From Prorocentrum cordatum (lineage: Eukaryota; Sar; Dinophyceae; Prorocentrales; Prorocentraceae), in contig CAUYUJ010021159.1 in assembly GCA_963575745.1 (NCBI GenBank), forward strand, positions 104,427 to 168,426: a stretch of 64,000 bases of DNA, given 5' to 3'. Made by a program: the position numbers and the translations under genes. Each line of letters starts with the position of its first letter. Position 1 is the first letter of the stretch. This document shows, piece by piece, positions 10,199 through 20,662 of this stretch. Below the pieces are notes generated by a model that saw only the letters and a program-made list of their open reading frames with translations, did no database searches and was not told the DNA's origin.

Positions 10199-12140
10199 CC
10201 ATGTCGGCACACCCCTCACACGTTTCGTGGCCCCATAGGGAGCTCCGCCGAAGATCCCAGTGGGTGTGCCTGCATGCGTCCCGCATACCCACTTCGGCAC
10301 ACCCTTCACACGTTTCGTGGCCCCATAGGGAGCTCCGCCGAAGGTCCCAGTGGGTGTGCCCGCATGCGTCCCGCACACCCATTCCGGCACACCCCTCACA
10401 CGTTTCGTGGCCCCATAGGGAGCCCCACCGAAGGTCCCAGTGGGTATGCCCGCATGCGTCCCGCACACCCATTTCGGCACACCCCTCATACGTTTCGTGG
10501 CCCCATAGGGAGCTCCACCGAAGGTCCCAGTGGGTGTGCCCGCATGCGTCCCGCACGCCCATTTCGGCACACCCTTCACACGTTTCGTGGCCCCATAGGG
10601 AGCTCCACCGAAGGTCCCAGTGGGTGTGCCCGCATGCGTCCCGCACACCCATTCCGGCACACCCCTCACACGTTTCGAGGCTCTATAGGGAGCTCCACCG
10701 AAGGTCCCAGTGGGTGTGCCCGCATGCGCCCCGCACACCTATTTCGGCACACTCCTCGCATATCTCGTGGCCCCATCGGAGCCCCACCGAAGGTCCCAGT
10801 GGGTGTGCCCGCATGCGTCCCGCACACAATTTCGTCACACCCCGCGCGCGTTTCGTGGCCCCATAGGGAGCTCCGCCGAAGGTCCCAGTGGGTGTGCCCG
10901 CATGCGTCCCGCACACCCATTCCAGCACACCCTCACACGTTTCGTGACCCCATAGGGAGTTCCACCTGAGGTCCCAGTGGGTATGCCCGCACGCGTCCCG
11001 CACACCCATTTCGGCACACCCCTCGTACGTTTCGTGGCCCTATCGGGAACTCCACCGAAGGTCGCAGTGGGTGTGCCCGCATGCGTCCCGCACACACATA
11101 TTTCGGCACACCCTTCACACGTTTCGTGGCCCCATAGGGAGCCCCACCGAAGATCCCAGTGGGTGTGCCCGCATGCGTCCCGCACACCCATTCCGGCACA
11201 CCCCTAACACGTTTCGTGGCTCTATAGGGAGCTCCTCCGAAGGGCTCAGTGGGTGTGCCCGCGTGCGTCTCGCACACCCATGTCGGCACACCCCTCACAC
11301 GTTTCGTGGCCCCATAGGGAGCTCCACCGAAGATCCCAGTGGGTGTGCCCGCATGCGTCCCGCACACCCATCTCGGCACACCCTTCACACGTTTCGTGGC
11401 CCCATAGGGAGCTTCACCGAAGGTCCCAGTGGGTGTGCCCGCATGCGTCCCAGCGGCGCAGTCCGCATGCGCTCCCGCCACTCATTTCGGCCCACCCCTC
11501 ACACGTGACGTGGCCCCATAGGAGCTCTGCCGAGGGTCCCAGTGGCACAGTCCGCCTGCGCCCCCGCCACTCATTTCGGCCCACCCCTCACACGTTTCGT
11601 GGCCCCATAGGGGCTCCGCCGAAGGTCCCCGCGGCACAGTCCGCATGCGTCCCGCACACCCATTTCGGCACACCCCTCACACGCTTCGTGGCCCCATTAG
11701 AGCTCCGCCGAAGGTCCCGGTGGCACAGTCCGCATGCGTCCCCGCCGCTCATTTCGGCACACCCCTCACACGTTTCGTGGCCCCACAGGAGCTCCGCCGA
11801 AGGTCCCAGTGGCAAAGTCCGCGTGCGTCCCCGCCGCTCATTTCGGCACACCCCTCACACGTTTCGTGGCCCATAGGAGCTCCGCCGAAGGTCCCCGTGG
11901 CACAGTCCGCATGCGTCCCCGCCACCCATGTCGGCACACTCCTCACACGTTTCGTGGCCCCATAGGAGCTCCGCCGAAGGTCCCAGTGGCACTGTCCGCA
12001 TGCGTCCCCGCGATTCATTTCGGAACACCCCTCGCACGTTTCGTCGCCCCATGGGGAACTCCACCGAAGGTCCCCGTGGCGCAGTCCGCATGCGTCTCCC
12101 TCACCCAGTACACCGTTTCGTGGCCCCATGTGGAGCCCCA
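10199..12140 (+). repeat. tandem array of 89-90-bp monomers
   Basis: About 21-22 monomers occur. Up to about 11450 the period is 90 bp; the words CACACGTTTCGTGGCCCCAT, AGCTCCACCGAAGGTCCCAG and CCCGCATGCGTCCCGCACAC recur in order. From about 11450 a second subfamily has an 89-bp period with GTGGCACAGTCCGCATGCG and CCCCGCCGCTCATTTCGG. A 90-bp period is 30 codons, so long frames stay open on both strands, giving a 30-residue repeat. I treat these as by-products. Confidence 0.95.
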
Positions 12141-12152
12141 CCGAAGATCCAA

Positions 12153-12440
12153 GCCAGCCAGCTAGCTCTCCTTGCTCCGCGCAGCGGACGACCCGCGGGC
12201 GTCGCTGGGACCCCTCTGGGGCGACCTGCGCGCGTCGCGGGGGCTCCGTGCTGCGTTCTGCCCAGCGCCTCGCTCGCCCGTCGTCGCTCTGCCCAGTGGC
12301 AAGAACCTTGCCCGCTATCAGCCAGCCAGCTAGCTAGCTCTTTTTGCTCCGCGCAGCGGACGACTCGCGCGCGTCCCTGGGACCCCTCCGGGGCGACCTG
12401 CGCGCTTCGCGGGGACTCCGCGCTGCGCTGCGCCCGCGGC
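12153..12440. repeat. direct duplication of a ~165-bp GC-rich unit
   Basis: CAGCCAGCTAGCTCT followed by TTGCTCCGCGCAGCGGACGA occurs near 12155 and again near 12321. Both copies continue with CTGGGACCCCTC and GGGGCGACCTGCGCGC. The unit lies inside element A between the array and its tail. Confidence 0.7.
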
Positions 12441-12792
12441 CTTGGACTTTTGAGTTCGCAGGCACAGAGGGAGTAAAGAAAGGGGAGGAAGCGGGCACGA
12501 TCCTCGCGGGGGGGCGCGCCGACATTGGCGTCGCGGCGCGCGGGCGATGCCGTCGGGGAGTCCCGGGGAAGCTCCTTGCGGCGGCCACGCCCAGCGTCAC
12601 GAGTACTCAGAGGCAGTCGTTCTCAAACTATTGACATTCATACGCAATTGCACCATGCTTGGTCGTACTCGCACTCATGCACGTAGACTCGCTCGCGCGC
12701 ATATTCATTCACAGTCAGACGCGCTCGCGCTCAGATATCACCCGCGCTCAGTCTCCCTACGTACTCAGATCAATCGTATTCCTTCGCGTTGT

Positions 12793-12921
12793 GTGCCACG
12801 CCATTCATTTCGGCACACCCCTAGAACGGATCGGTGCCTCATAGGGATCGCCACCGAAAAAGTGGAACACGATTGCGGTACTCGCACCTGCATATGGTTG
12901 GGTCCTTCGTCAGGCGAATTC
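12793..12921 (+). repeat. last diverged monomer and conserved tail of element A
   Basis: One decayed monomer (CATTTCGGCACACCCCTAGA) is followed by GATTGCGGTACTCGCACC, TGCATATGGTTGGGTCC and TTCGTCAGGCGAATTC. The same order closes arrays at 24009-24064 and 51721-51793, so it marks a defined end of the repeat element. Confidence 0.7.
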
Positions 12922-12979
12922 TTCTTGGAACATGTCTGATAGGTCAATAGGAATGCCGGGACGGTCGGTCCCTGCCCAA
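12922..12979 (+). mobile_element. repeat C, right part (interrupted copy)
   Basis: TTCTTGGAACATG, then AATAGGAATGCCGGGACGG and TCGGTCCCTGCCCAA, match the last ~59 bp of the intact copies. Left plus right parts total about 220 bp against 230-231 bp in intact copies, so roughly 10-20 bp at the junction is missing or rearranged. Confidence 0.75.
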
Positions 12980-13950
12980 GGGCGGGCCATCGGCGTCGGC
13001 GTCGGCCGTCGTGCGCGTCACCCGCTGCTGTTCGGGCTGCCCAGGGGGGCGGCGCGGAAGACTGCGCGTCGCTGGGGCGGGTGAGTTTCTTTTGTGCCCA
13101 GCGAGGGCCATCGAGGAGCAGCCTGGATCCTTTCACGGATCGGGGAACCGTAAGACTCGAATGTGTCTGATCTCGGGTTTGCGACGCTGGATGTTGACGG
13201 TCCGGTGTTCGTGGGAGGTTTGCAGCGGGAGGTTGCGTCAGATTTTGACGGGGTCTCGGCAGTTTCATGGTGGCCCCGCCATGCCAACCCGAGTACCCCG
13301 AACTCGAGTTTTACGCACCCTGGACGGAATCAAGGGGAAACATCTACCAAAACCCTAACAACTGGCGTGTACTGAGCGGCCCTGGGCGTTTACTGAACAC
13401 GCTGTCTTTTTCGATGACTTCCTGGGTTGCGTTTACCGAAAGGCTTCGCTTGTCGGGGTGCTTATGATGGGCTTGGATGCTCTGCCCTGCCCTGTACGGC
13501 AAGAACACGCACGAGACCGAGAACTGCACGGGGTATGGGCGTCCGAGCGATGGCAAGAAAACGCGGTCTTTGCCGACGTCCCCACTCGAGCGTCCCGCGT
13601 AAGGTCGCGCGTGGGCGCCCTCGCTGCACGTGCAGCGTGCCGCGCAGACGGCCCGAAGAGGCCACCGAGTGGGGTGGCCCGTTGGCTTTCGCCGCTCAGA
13701 CTGGATCCGGGCAGATGGAGCCGGAGCATCGCGCCGCACCGCCGACGCATCGGCGATGCGGCTCGATGTGGAGCCCGTGACGGCGCTGATGCATCGCCAA
13801 TACGTCGGCGATGCGGCGCGATCTTCCGACCCCATCTGCTCAGACTCCATCTGGGAGGCCTCTACCCTCGGGCTTGCAGCCGCGAACCTCGAGCGAGGGA
13901 TCCTGCGTCGTAGGAGGATCAGGTCCTGAGGATAGTGTGCCCTGAGGTTT
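12980..13950. repeat. fragments of a dispersed short repeat; no gene
   Basis: GCGAGGGCCATCGAGGAGCA at about 13102-13121 and a stretch at about 13499-13560 (AACACGCACGAGACCGA, then GGGCGTCCGAGCGATGGCAA) match consecutive parts of 18129-18234. The segment 13600-13665 belongs to the family also present at 63905-63975. Open frames here are unsupported. Confidence 0.5.
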
Positions 13951-14011
13951 TGCACCGTTTTCGGGGCCCCGGGGCCCTCTAGGGGCCCCGGGGTTGCCAG
14001 AAAACGGTGCA
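13951..14011. repeat. GC-rich fold-back palindrome
   Basis: TGCACCGTTTTC at 13951-13962 is the reverse complement of GAAAACGGTGCA at 14000-14011. The interior GGGGCCCCGGGGCCC / GGGGCCCCGGGG is also self-complementary. Confidence 0.75.
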
Positions 14012-14740
14012 GGATGAGGAACTGGTCCAGGGGGAAGGCCCTAGGGTTCTGGACTTGCTTCCCGCAACTTATCGAGAACAACAGAACCTGTAACCCTGAT
14101 GACACGATGAACACGTGGCCTCACCTGAGTCCCCGTCTTCGCATCAGGGATAATGTGTGAAGGGTTTGGTCTGCTGCAGCAGAAAAGACCCCTTTTCCTC
14201 ACTTTGTTGGCCATCCTAACTTAGGTCCCATCCAGAAGGGTTACCCGCTGGTCGTCAGTAGTAGGTATCTTTTGGATTCCCAGATCCCAAACTACGTTAG
14301 CCGACTTCCTTCTTCGAGAGTCTTGCGGTTTTCCCTTTTCCCTCTTCTTCAGGGGCCGGGGGAAGCCCAATCCACTTCAATTCTACATGGGACAGAATTG
14401 GTCTAACCAGGGTTGGCCAGAGGGGATTGGCCGGGAGGGTTGGCCCGATTTCCGGAGGTTGGCCAAGAAGGTTGGCCGGGTCCGTCGTCGCACGAGTTTT
14501 GACTGCGTCGCTCAGAAGGGCTGGGCGGGATTGGCCAGAGGTTTGGCGACACCAGTTCTTAGATAACGAATTCTTTCTATAACATATGATACAGGCCTCG
14601 GAACAAATTAGCGAACACTCATGCCAAATTCATCTGTCAACGCCTCCCCCCTCCCCACAATGTTCAAAGTTGGCGGTGGGTGTGATGAGATGCACCTCGA
14701 CCGCAGTGTTGTCCGCGCGTGCCAACATTGAGTTTTGGGG
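14012..14740. other. no gene seen; clustered TTGGCC words
   Basis: Between about 14405 and 14545 the word GGTTGGCC or GATTGGCC recurs about seven times at irregular spacing. No coding exon or RNA gene can be supported. Confidence 0.4.
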
Positions 14741-15011
14741 GAGGGGGAGTGTTCAGTAATTGTTTCCCTACCGTGGGCGCACTCGCGCACTCTGAACGCT
14801 CGTCGCGCAGGGCTCGTTTTCTCTGCGCCGCAGGGTCCTCGGTCTTCGGGCCCTCGGGCCCTCGAAAGCGAAGGTGCCCTCGGGCCTCGGGGCCCCCGAG
14901 GCGAAGGTGCCCTCGAGCCTCCGGCCCTCGAGCGATCCTCGAACGGGGAGGGCCCTCGAGCTGCCAGAACCCTCGAACGCAGGCCCCTCGACGCTCGCAC
15001 CCTCGGGCTTC

Positions 15012-15246
15012 GACCCTCGCCTCCTCCTCCTCCGCCTCCTCCTCCTTCCCCCCCTCCTCCTCCTTCCACCTCGTCCACCCCCTCCTCCTCCTCCTCCTCC
15101 TCCTCCTCCTCCTGCTCCTCCTCCTTCTCCTCCTCCCCCTACACCTCCTCCTCCTCCTCCCCCTCCTCCTCCTGCTCCTCCATCCCCCCTCCTCATCCTC
15201 ATCCTTCCCCTACACATCCTTCTGCTCCTCCTCCTCCTCCTCCTCG
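15012..15246. repeat. CCT/CTC homopyrimidine tract
   Basis: Long pyrimidine-only runs of CTC triplets. They create poly-Pro, poly-Leu and poly-Ser frames on + and poly-Gly/Glu/Arg frames on -. Confidence 0.9.
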
Positions 15247-15764
15247 ACCCCGAGACGGCCCGCGCCGCGGCGGCTCGCGGAGGGCCGCGGGCGGGGGCTG
15301 TTCAGAACCCCCGCTTGCCAGGCTGTCCGTTTCTCCCTCTGGTCATGCCGTGCTGGGGCTGCTGGGGGTCGGCTCGGCGTGCGAGGAATGGGCGTGGGCA
15401 GAATTTCTTGATCGGTGCTGGGCTCCGCCGGCGGCGCCATCGGCGCCGCCCCTGGCGCGCCTCCGCTCAGCGGCGCCGCAGTTGGCGCTCTAACGGGTGC
15501 TTCGGAGCCCCGCTGAAAGTTGCCATTGTCGGGGCTGCTGTGTCGGGGCTGCTGACGGGCGCTGCCACTCTGCTTGCGTTGGGAAGGGTCGCACTCGCCG
15601 GGGTCGCCTGCCAGAGTCTCCGTTTGCTGCTCTGATGCGCGCGCGGGTGCCGAACTTCTTCAGGAGGGAAAGACACACACAGACACAATTAATGCGAAAA
15701 TATGGGAAGTGGGGGGGAAGACGAAAATTCAGAAAATATTCGAAAGTATTGGGAATCCGGTTAT

Positions 15765-15799
15765 TTGTGTGTATTTATGTGTGTGTGTGTGTGTGTGTC
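15765..15799. repeat. short (GT)n microsatellite
   Basis: GTGTGT units, first interrupted and then perfect. Confidence 0.8.
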
Positions 15800-17340
15800 C
15801 CAGGGCCCCTTCAGCTTGTTCCTCCTAGTCGCGGTTGTATCATGGTCAGGCGTCTTGGACGTCGACGTCGTCTGTTGGGAATGCGTGGAGGGCGGGGGGA
15901 GGCTCTGGTCCACGGTGGATCACAGGAGTCGGACCCAGCTCGGGGCCTCCTCTCCATGGGGGCCGTCCAGATAGAGATTTCCCTCTAACCCCACCTCTGG
16001 CCCTTCTTCACCTTTGCGTCGGCGTCCACCCGAGTCGGCGGCCCGGGCGTCGTCGCGGGTGCCGTCGTCGCGGCGGCGTGGGCGCTGTTGACGTCGTTGG
16101 TCGCCGGCGGGGTGATCGTCGTCATCGGCAGGTGGCGTCGTCGTCGTCGGTGTCGGCGTCGGCGCCGTTGGCGAGCAAACAGGATGGCGAGGAAGAGGAG
16201 GAGGAGGAGAAGGTGGAGGAGAAGGAGGAGAAGAGCGCGGGCTTCGTGGATAGACCGCTGTGGCCCGCATAGCGTGAGGAGGAGGAGAAGGACCAGTGTA
16301 AAGTAAAGAGTCATCAACGATGTTGGGATTAACCCTCCCTCCAAGCTCCCTCTTCAAATGCCCCTACGACGGTCATTTACATTGAGGGAACTGCCTCGTT
16401 GGAAGACAGCCTTGAAGACCCTGAAGCATGCCAACATATTGTTTTCGGGATTTCAACGCCACGGATCAACCTGACTGCTGCGTCTTGACGATCTGGAAGC
16501 GTGCCAGAATGCTATTTTTGGGATTTCAACATTGCGGATCAATATAATAGTTGCACCCGCATAAGCGTGAATCCTTCCAAAACACCGTTTCTGGTACGTT
16601 GATCATGGGAATCCGCAAAGTTCTTCCCAATGTTATAAACGAATGTGCGCGGCGCTAAGGCGAAAGCCACATTTTGAAAACCACCAGCCCTCCATGTGTG
16701 AAACTGTCGTCACTCCTTGAGCTTCAGAGTCATACATGGTGAGGAAGTCTCAGGCGAAACGCCTGGCCCGCCCTGAGAACTGGCCTCGGTGTGCGACAGG
16801 GCGAAGTTTATAAGGAAAAGGAATGGGGAAAAAAGGAGTCCGCAGGAGGAAGCAGGTGAAGGAGGGTGAGGGGGAGCTGCAGGAGGCGGAGGTGGAGGAT
16901 GTGTCGTCGTCGGCGTCGTCCCAGCGGTCGTTGGCGTCGCAGCGTTGTCTCTCGGCGTGGTCGTTCGCGTCGTCGGCTTCGCTGGCGTTGTCGCGGTTGC
17001 CGTCGCCACCGTCGTCGGCGTCTTTGGCGTCGCCGCCGTCCTCGTTGTCGTCGTATGGTCGTCATCGCCGTCGTCGGCGTCGTTGTCCGCGCTTGTGGGG
17101 GAGGGGGGGAGAGGGACGAGGAGGAGAAAGGAGGAGGATAAGGGAGAAGGGACAATCAAGGTCTAGCATCCGACGGGACGGACACTTGCCGAGCAGAGAG
17201 GGGGCAGCGCAGGAAAGGCCCGCGCCCGCGCGCAGGCAAGACCCGCGCCCGCTGCCTTCGGGGCGCACGCGGGCGCGCACGAGCCGCCCCAAGAATCCAT
17301 CCAGAGCGGCTCCGACGCTCGGCGCCGATCCTACCCTGAA
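15800..17340. other. no gene seen; triplet-rich DNA and one 47-bp direct repeat
   Basis: GTC-rich patches (16020-16170, 16890-17095) and GGA-rich patches (16185-16245, 17100-17145). A diverged direct repeat of about 47 bp occurs at about 16425 and 16498; both copies contain GGGATTTCAAC and CGGATCAA. Confidence 0.4.
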
Positions 17341-17349
17341 CGATTCGGT

Positions 17350-18560
17350 TGGCTCGGGGCCGCCGCCCCTTCGCAAGGGGCCAGCAATCTGCGCCAGCAC
17401 GGGGCCTCGATCTGACAGTGCGCCGCACATCGGCGGCAAACAAGGTATCGACTTGCTGACTGTACAACGTGGCCCTCAGAGACAAAGGGCCCAGGGGGCT
17501 CCATCGGGACCTCAGCGAAGGCCTCGAGCCCCAACTCCTTGAGGGCGGCCTGGGCTGCATCACACCGAGGCCTACGGAGGGCTCCTCCGCGCCTCCGGGC
17601 GCGCACAGCAGAGGGGGACATTTTCTGATCGCGGTCGGGCGGCAGCTTGCTCGAGCCCGTGCCTGCTCGTTGGCGTCCGCGCCGAGCAGTGGCACCACGT
17701 GCATCTCACGCCCCCCGTCACCGCCTCCACCACTCCCAGATCATGCGAAAGCAGCAAGCGAGTTGGGGGGCGCAGTCCCCGCGCGCCCTCGTGGGGACAG
17801 GCACGGTGGGAGTGGAGGCAGCCGCCCGCTGCGCAGCTCGCGACATCTAATCGAGGGTGCGGTGGCAGTCTTTCAGCGGCTCACGCAGCTGGGCCGTCAT
17901 CATCTTGGCAAGCTCGTGTTCAGCAGCCCCCAGTCTTGCAGAGAAGTCTGCCCAGGCGTTCCCTACACATTCGAGCGCTCTGGCCCAATGGCTCCCCGCG
18001 GCACGCCTGGTCGCCTAGGGCCTGCTCCACCTCCAGGTGGGCAGGGGTCCAGCGGACAGGCCTCGACCGATACAAGGCAACATGCTCTTTTCCAAACCCT
18101 TGGCATCGCTCGGACGTGTGCATGTTTCCCTCGGCGAGGACCATCGAGGAGCATCCTTGATAATTTGGCGAAAAAAACACGCACGAAACCGACAAAAAAA
18201 CAGGGAATAGACGTCCGAGCGATGGCCAGAACCGAGGCGTGCGTGGCCGTGCCTGCGGCCAGCTCAGGGTCCCGGGACTCGCCCTCGCGCACAGCTGGTA
18301 TCTCGTCGGAGACCACCTCGGGGCCCCACGGCCCCGCTCGCAGCGCGTGGGGTATGGCCTGGCGTTCGGCCCGCGGGACCGTCTGAACAGGCCCTGCGAG
18401 GGCCCCGGAGTCAGCCCGCACAGACCAATCACAGTTGGTGGCCTCAGGGGCCCCCGACACGAGGCCAATCCCGTCCGTGCACAGGCGAAGGCCCAAAGGC
18501 ACGGTGGTAGCATCCCAGGAAACAAAACAACTTTTAGTTTTGTAGGCCACATGCGGGGTC
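17350..18560 (-). pseudogene. degenerate LINE C-terminal region with RNase H domain
   Basis: Minus-strand translation, read across three frames, gives an RNase H domain. LCTDG (catalytic Asp at about 18473-18475) is followed by QTVPRAE (Glu at about 18365-18367), then WTPAHLE near 18030-18051, then GNAWAD (Asp at 17946-17948). These are the standard RNase H landmarks in order. The distance from Glu to the WTPAH block is about 30 codons longer than usual, and the frame changes there because a short repeat (18129-18234) is inserted. Downstream on the same strand, near 17380-17470, a Cys-rich segment (VCRRCAAHC) resembles a zinc-binding tail. Upstream RT sequence is not present. Three frames and an insertion make it non-functional. 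Confidence 0.75.
18129..18234 (+). mobile_element. short interspersed repeat inserted in the RNase H remnant
   Basis: It contains CGAGGACCATCGAGGAGCAT and AAACACGCACGAAACCGA, then GACGTCCGAGCGATGGCCAG. Both parts recur in region 13102-13560. It sits where the RNase H frame is broken and explains the excess length there. Confidence 0.55.
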
Positions 18561-19247
18561 TGCACGGGGAGAAAGGGCAACCCGTAATCCAATTCCAGAA
18601 GTGTCGAAGTCGGGAGGGGTCAAATACGCATGCTCTTTCAGGCGTTCTCGAAGCTCGAAGCAATCGATTGGCATCACGGGGCCTACATGTCGTCACTAGC
18701 TGCCCAACGCCCCTCGCACTCATAGAGCTGGTAGCCTAGCGTGCCCTGCTGGTGCTCACAAAATCACACTTGCTGCTGGATGCATACCTGTGCTGAAACT
18801 TGCGCACAGCTGGCCACACGGCACCAGCCCAGAGCGTAGCTCCAAATGGAGCTCCACAGACGGCACCTTTGACAGCACTTGCACGTGATTCCACCCTTAA
18901 TGCCGGCCCACCCCTCACACGTTCCGTGCCACCATGGGTAGTTGCACGTAAGGCCACAGTGGCAGCGCCCGCATGCAGTTCCACCCTCCCCCCATTTCGG
19001 TGTACCCTTCACACGTTTCGTGGCCCAATGGGAAAGTCCACCTAAGGCCCCAGTGGCAGCGCCCACACGTGATTCCACCTCCCCCATTTCGGTCATTTCG
19101 GTGCACCCCTCACACGTTCCGTGGCCTCATAGGGAGCTCCACCGCAGGCCCCAGTGGCAGCGCCCGCATGCGGTTCCACCCTCAATTTCAGCATACCACT
19201 CACACGTTTCGTGGCACCATAGGGAACTCCACCTAAGGCCCCAGTGG
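18549..19247. repeat. segment duplicated at 50688-51386 (copy 1)
   Basis: About 699 bp is essentially identical to 50688-51386 in the same orientation at a constant offset of 32139. The one clear difference I noticed is CACACGTTCCGTGG near 19113 against CACACGTTTCGTGG near 51252. The left break is inside the RNase H remnant; the right break is inside a 90-bp-family monomer. Confidence 0.9.
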
Positions 19248-19290
19248 CACCATAGGGAACCCCACCTAACTCCACTTAAGGGCAGCCATT
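18900..19290 (+). repeat. 90-bp-family array (CATGCGGTTCCACC subfamily)
   Basis: About four diverged monomers with CACACGTTTCGTGGC, CCACCTAAGGCCCCAGTGGC and GCGCCCGCATGCGGTTCCAC. It ends abruptly at about 19290, against an AT-rich island, without the tail seen elsewhere. Confidence 0.85.
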
Positions 19291-19610
19291 ACGCATTTGG
19301 TGGTCATCCTCGGATTACCAGAAAAATCCCAAACAGAATTCGGCGAACATTTACAACTTCAAAAAAATACCAATCAAAATACCAAACCATTTTAGAATTA
19401 GGCAACAATTTCAAATCAAAACCACAACAATAATTAGCATTAAAATTAGCAGGATTTTAGAACACAAATAAATATATACACATATTTCATAAATATAAAT
19501 AAATACATATATACCATATATTGGATACATATTTCAGATTATGGATACATATATTTGTTACATTCCATAAATATATACACCGCACGTATTGCGCATACAT
19601 ACACACATGG
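19290..19610. other. AT-rich island
   Basis: About 320 bp of strongly AT-rich sequence (AATAAATATATACACATATT and similar) in an otherwise GC-rich region. It has no open coding frame of note. Confidence 0.75.
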
Positions 19611-19674
19611 ACGCGGTACAATCCCCTCATTGACTGGATCACCTCCTGGCCGTCGGCCTTTTCGCCAGACCCTG

Positions 19675-19950
19675 ACTATGGAGCCGCGATACGTGTGAGG
19701 GGCGCGAAAAAAATGACATGCGAGGGTTGCGCCGAAGTGAATGGCTGGACTTCATGCGTTTACTGCCAATTGCACTTTCGGCTTAGCGGCTAGTTCTATG
19801 CGGCCGCGAAACGTGCGAGGGGTATTGCGAAAATGATAGGTGAGAGCTCGCGCGGTCACCGACGCTGGACGATTCGGTGGAGCCCCCAATGGTTACATTA
19901 ATGGAGCCACGAGCCGCGTGAGGGGCGCGCCGCAGTGAGCGGTGAGAATT
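19675..19950 (-). repeat. inverted, decayed 90-bp-family monomers
   Basis: About three copies read on the minus strand. The + strand shows GCGATACGTGTGAGGGGCG, GCGAAACGTGCGAGGGGT and GAGCCGCGTGAGGGGCGCG, the complement of the CACACGTTTCGTGGC core. Confidence 0.6.
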
Positions 19951-20371
19951 CGCGCGGTCGCCTCCCGCCCTCGCCCCGCGCCCACCGCGCAAACAGATGC
20001 CGCGCACATCCTTCCAGGCAAATTTGAAGGTCTAGGGTTGCAGCCGCCCCGGCAACGTCGCCCCCCCTCCCCGCAGCTCTCGCGGGCTTGGGATCCCCGC
20101 GAACCCGCGTTGCCTGCGCGTTTCGAGAGAATCCCTGTAGTACTGCACTTAGTCACCAAAGTCTTGCCATTACTGGAAAGAGTATGTCTTTGTTGTTCGT
20201 GCAGGCGTCGTCCTGTCCATCGGGCGACTGAGACGTCAGGCCCTTCCAGCCGCTCGGCACTTGGGGGCCCCTCGAGTAAGCTTTCGACTTTCTAGCTAGA
20301 CCGAGCCAGACTCAATGAAGGCGTCAGGGCGCGGGTCGCCGTGCTGTGCGGTATTCAGTCGCTGTGAACTT

Positions 20372-20585
20372 CCAGGATTTTGAGATTTACGAGTCCCGTC
20401 GAGGGCATTCGCCCTGGGCGGCGGTCGAACCGCGCGTCACCTCGCCTTTCGACCCCGCTTGGGGGAGGGCGCCGCTGACGGGGGAGGGAGGACTAGTGGA
20501 ATGCGCAGGCCGACATGGGGCGGGGGCAGACGACGACGTTTACGTGGACAGAGACGCCGAGGACGATCATGACTTAACCGAGGGC
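20372..20585 (+). CDS. candidate exon 1 of a small unknown gene
   Basis: The frame is open from acceptor ...AACTTCCAG|GATTTT and codes for a mixed-composition segment ending in an acidic stretch (ADDDVYVDRDAEDDHD). A GT at 20586 gives a possible donor. The next exon follows after a short intron with a clean CCTCCCCCCAG acceptor. Donor phase (0) and next acceptor phase (1) do not match exactly, so one junction is misplaced; a GC donor at 20584 would restore phase. No family recognised. Confidence 0.45.
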
Positions 20586-20662
20586 GTTAGGGTTCCATCT
20601 GGAAATCTTTGCACCTGAGCCTTCCCAGCCCTTAGCCCACGGGCCCGTCGTCCTCCCCCCAG

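Larger units (their letters stand above)
7393..12921 (+). mobile_element. element A: RT-bearing element with terminal 90-bp array
   Basis: Its ends are set by the two halves of repeat C that it separates. Order: a leader beginning ACCATCCTGTGGTGTTGGGT; a CAT microsatellite (7501-7574); a reverse-transcriptase ORF ending at 10091; a second CAT microsatellite (10136-10198); an array of 89-90-bp monomers (to about 12140); a duplicated GC-rich stretch; one last diverged monomer; and a tail with ATTGCGGTACTC and ATGGTTGGG. The leader and the CAT/array/tail block recur without the RT at 22869-24064, and the tail recurs at 51721-51793. I see no clear target-site duplication, long terminal repeat or poly(A). 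What is seen fits an atypical non-LTR retrotransposon with a satellite-like 3' region. A composite of independent insertions is the alternative. Confidence 0.65.

Noticed and set aside
10021-12165. Several long open frames on both strands across the 90-bp array
   Set aside because: The period is divisible by three, so any stop-free monomer gives a long frame. All frames repeat the same 30 residues and there is no start or splice context.
14719-15635. Overlapping + frames of 230-253 codons
   Set aside because: All three frames are open because of CTC repeats; no frame has protein-like composition outside them.
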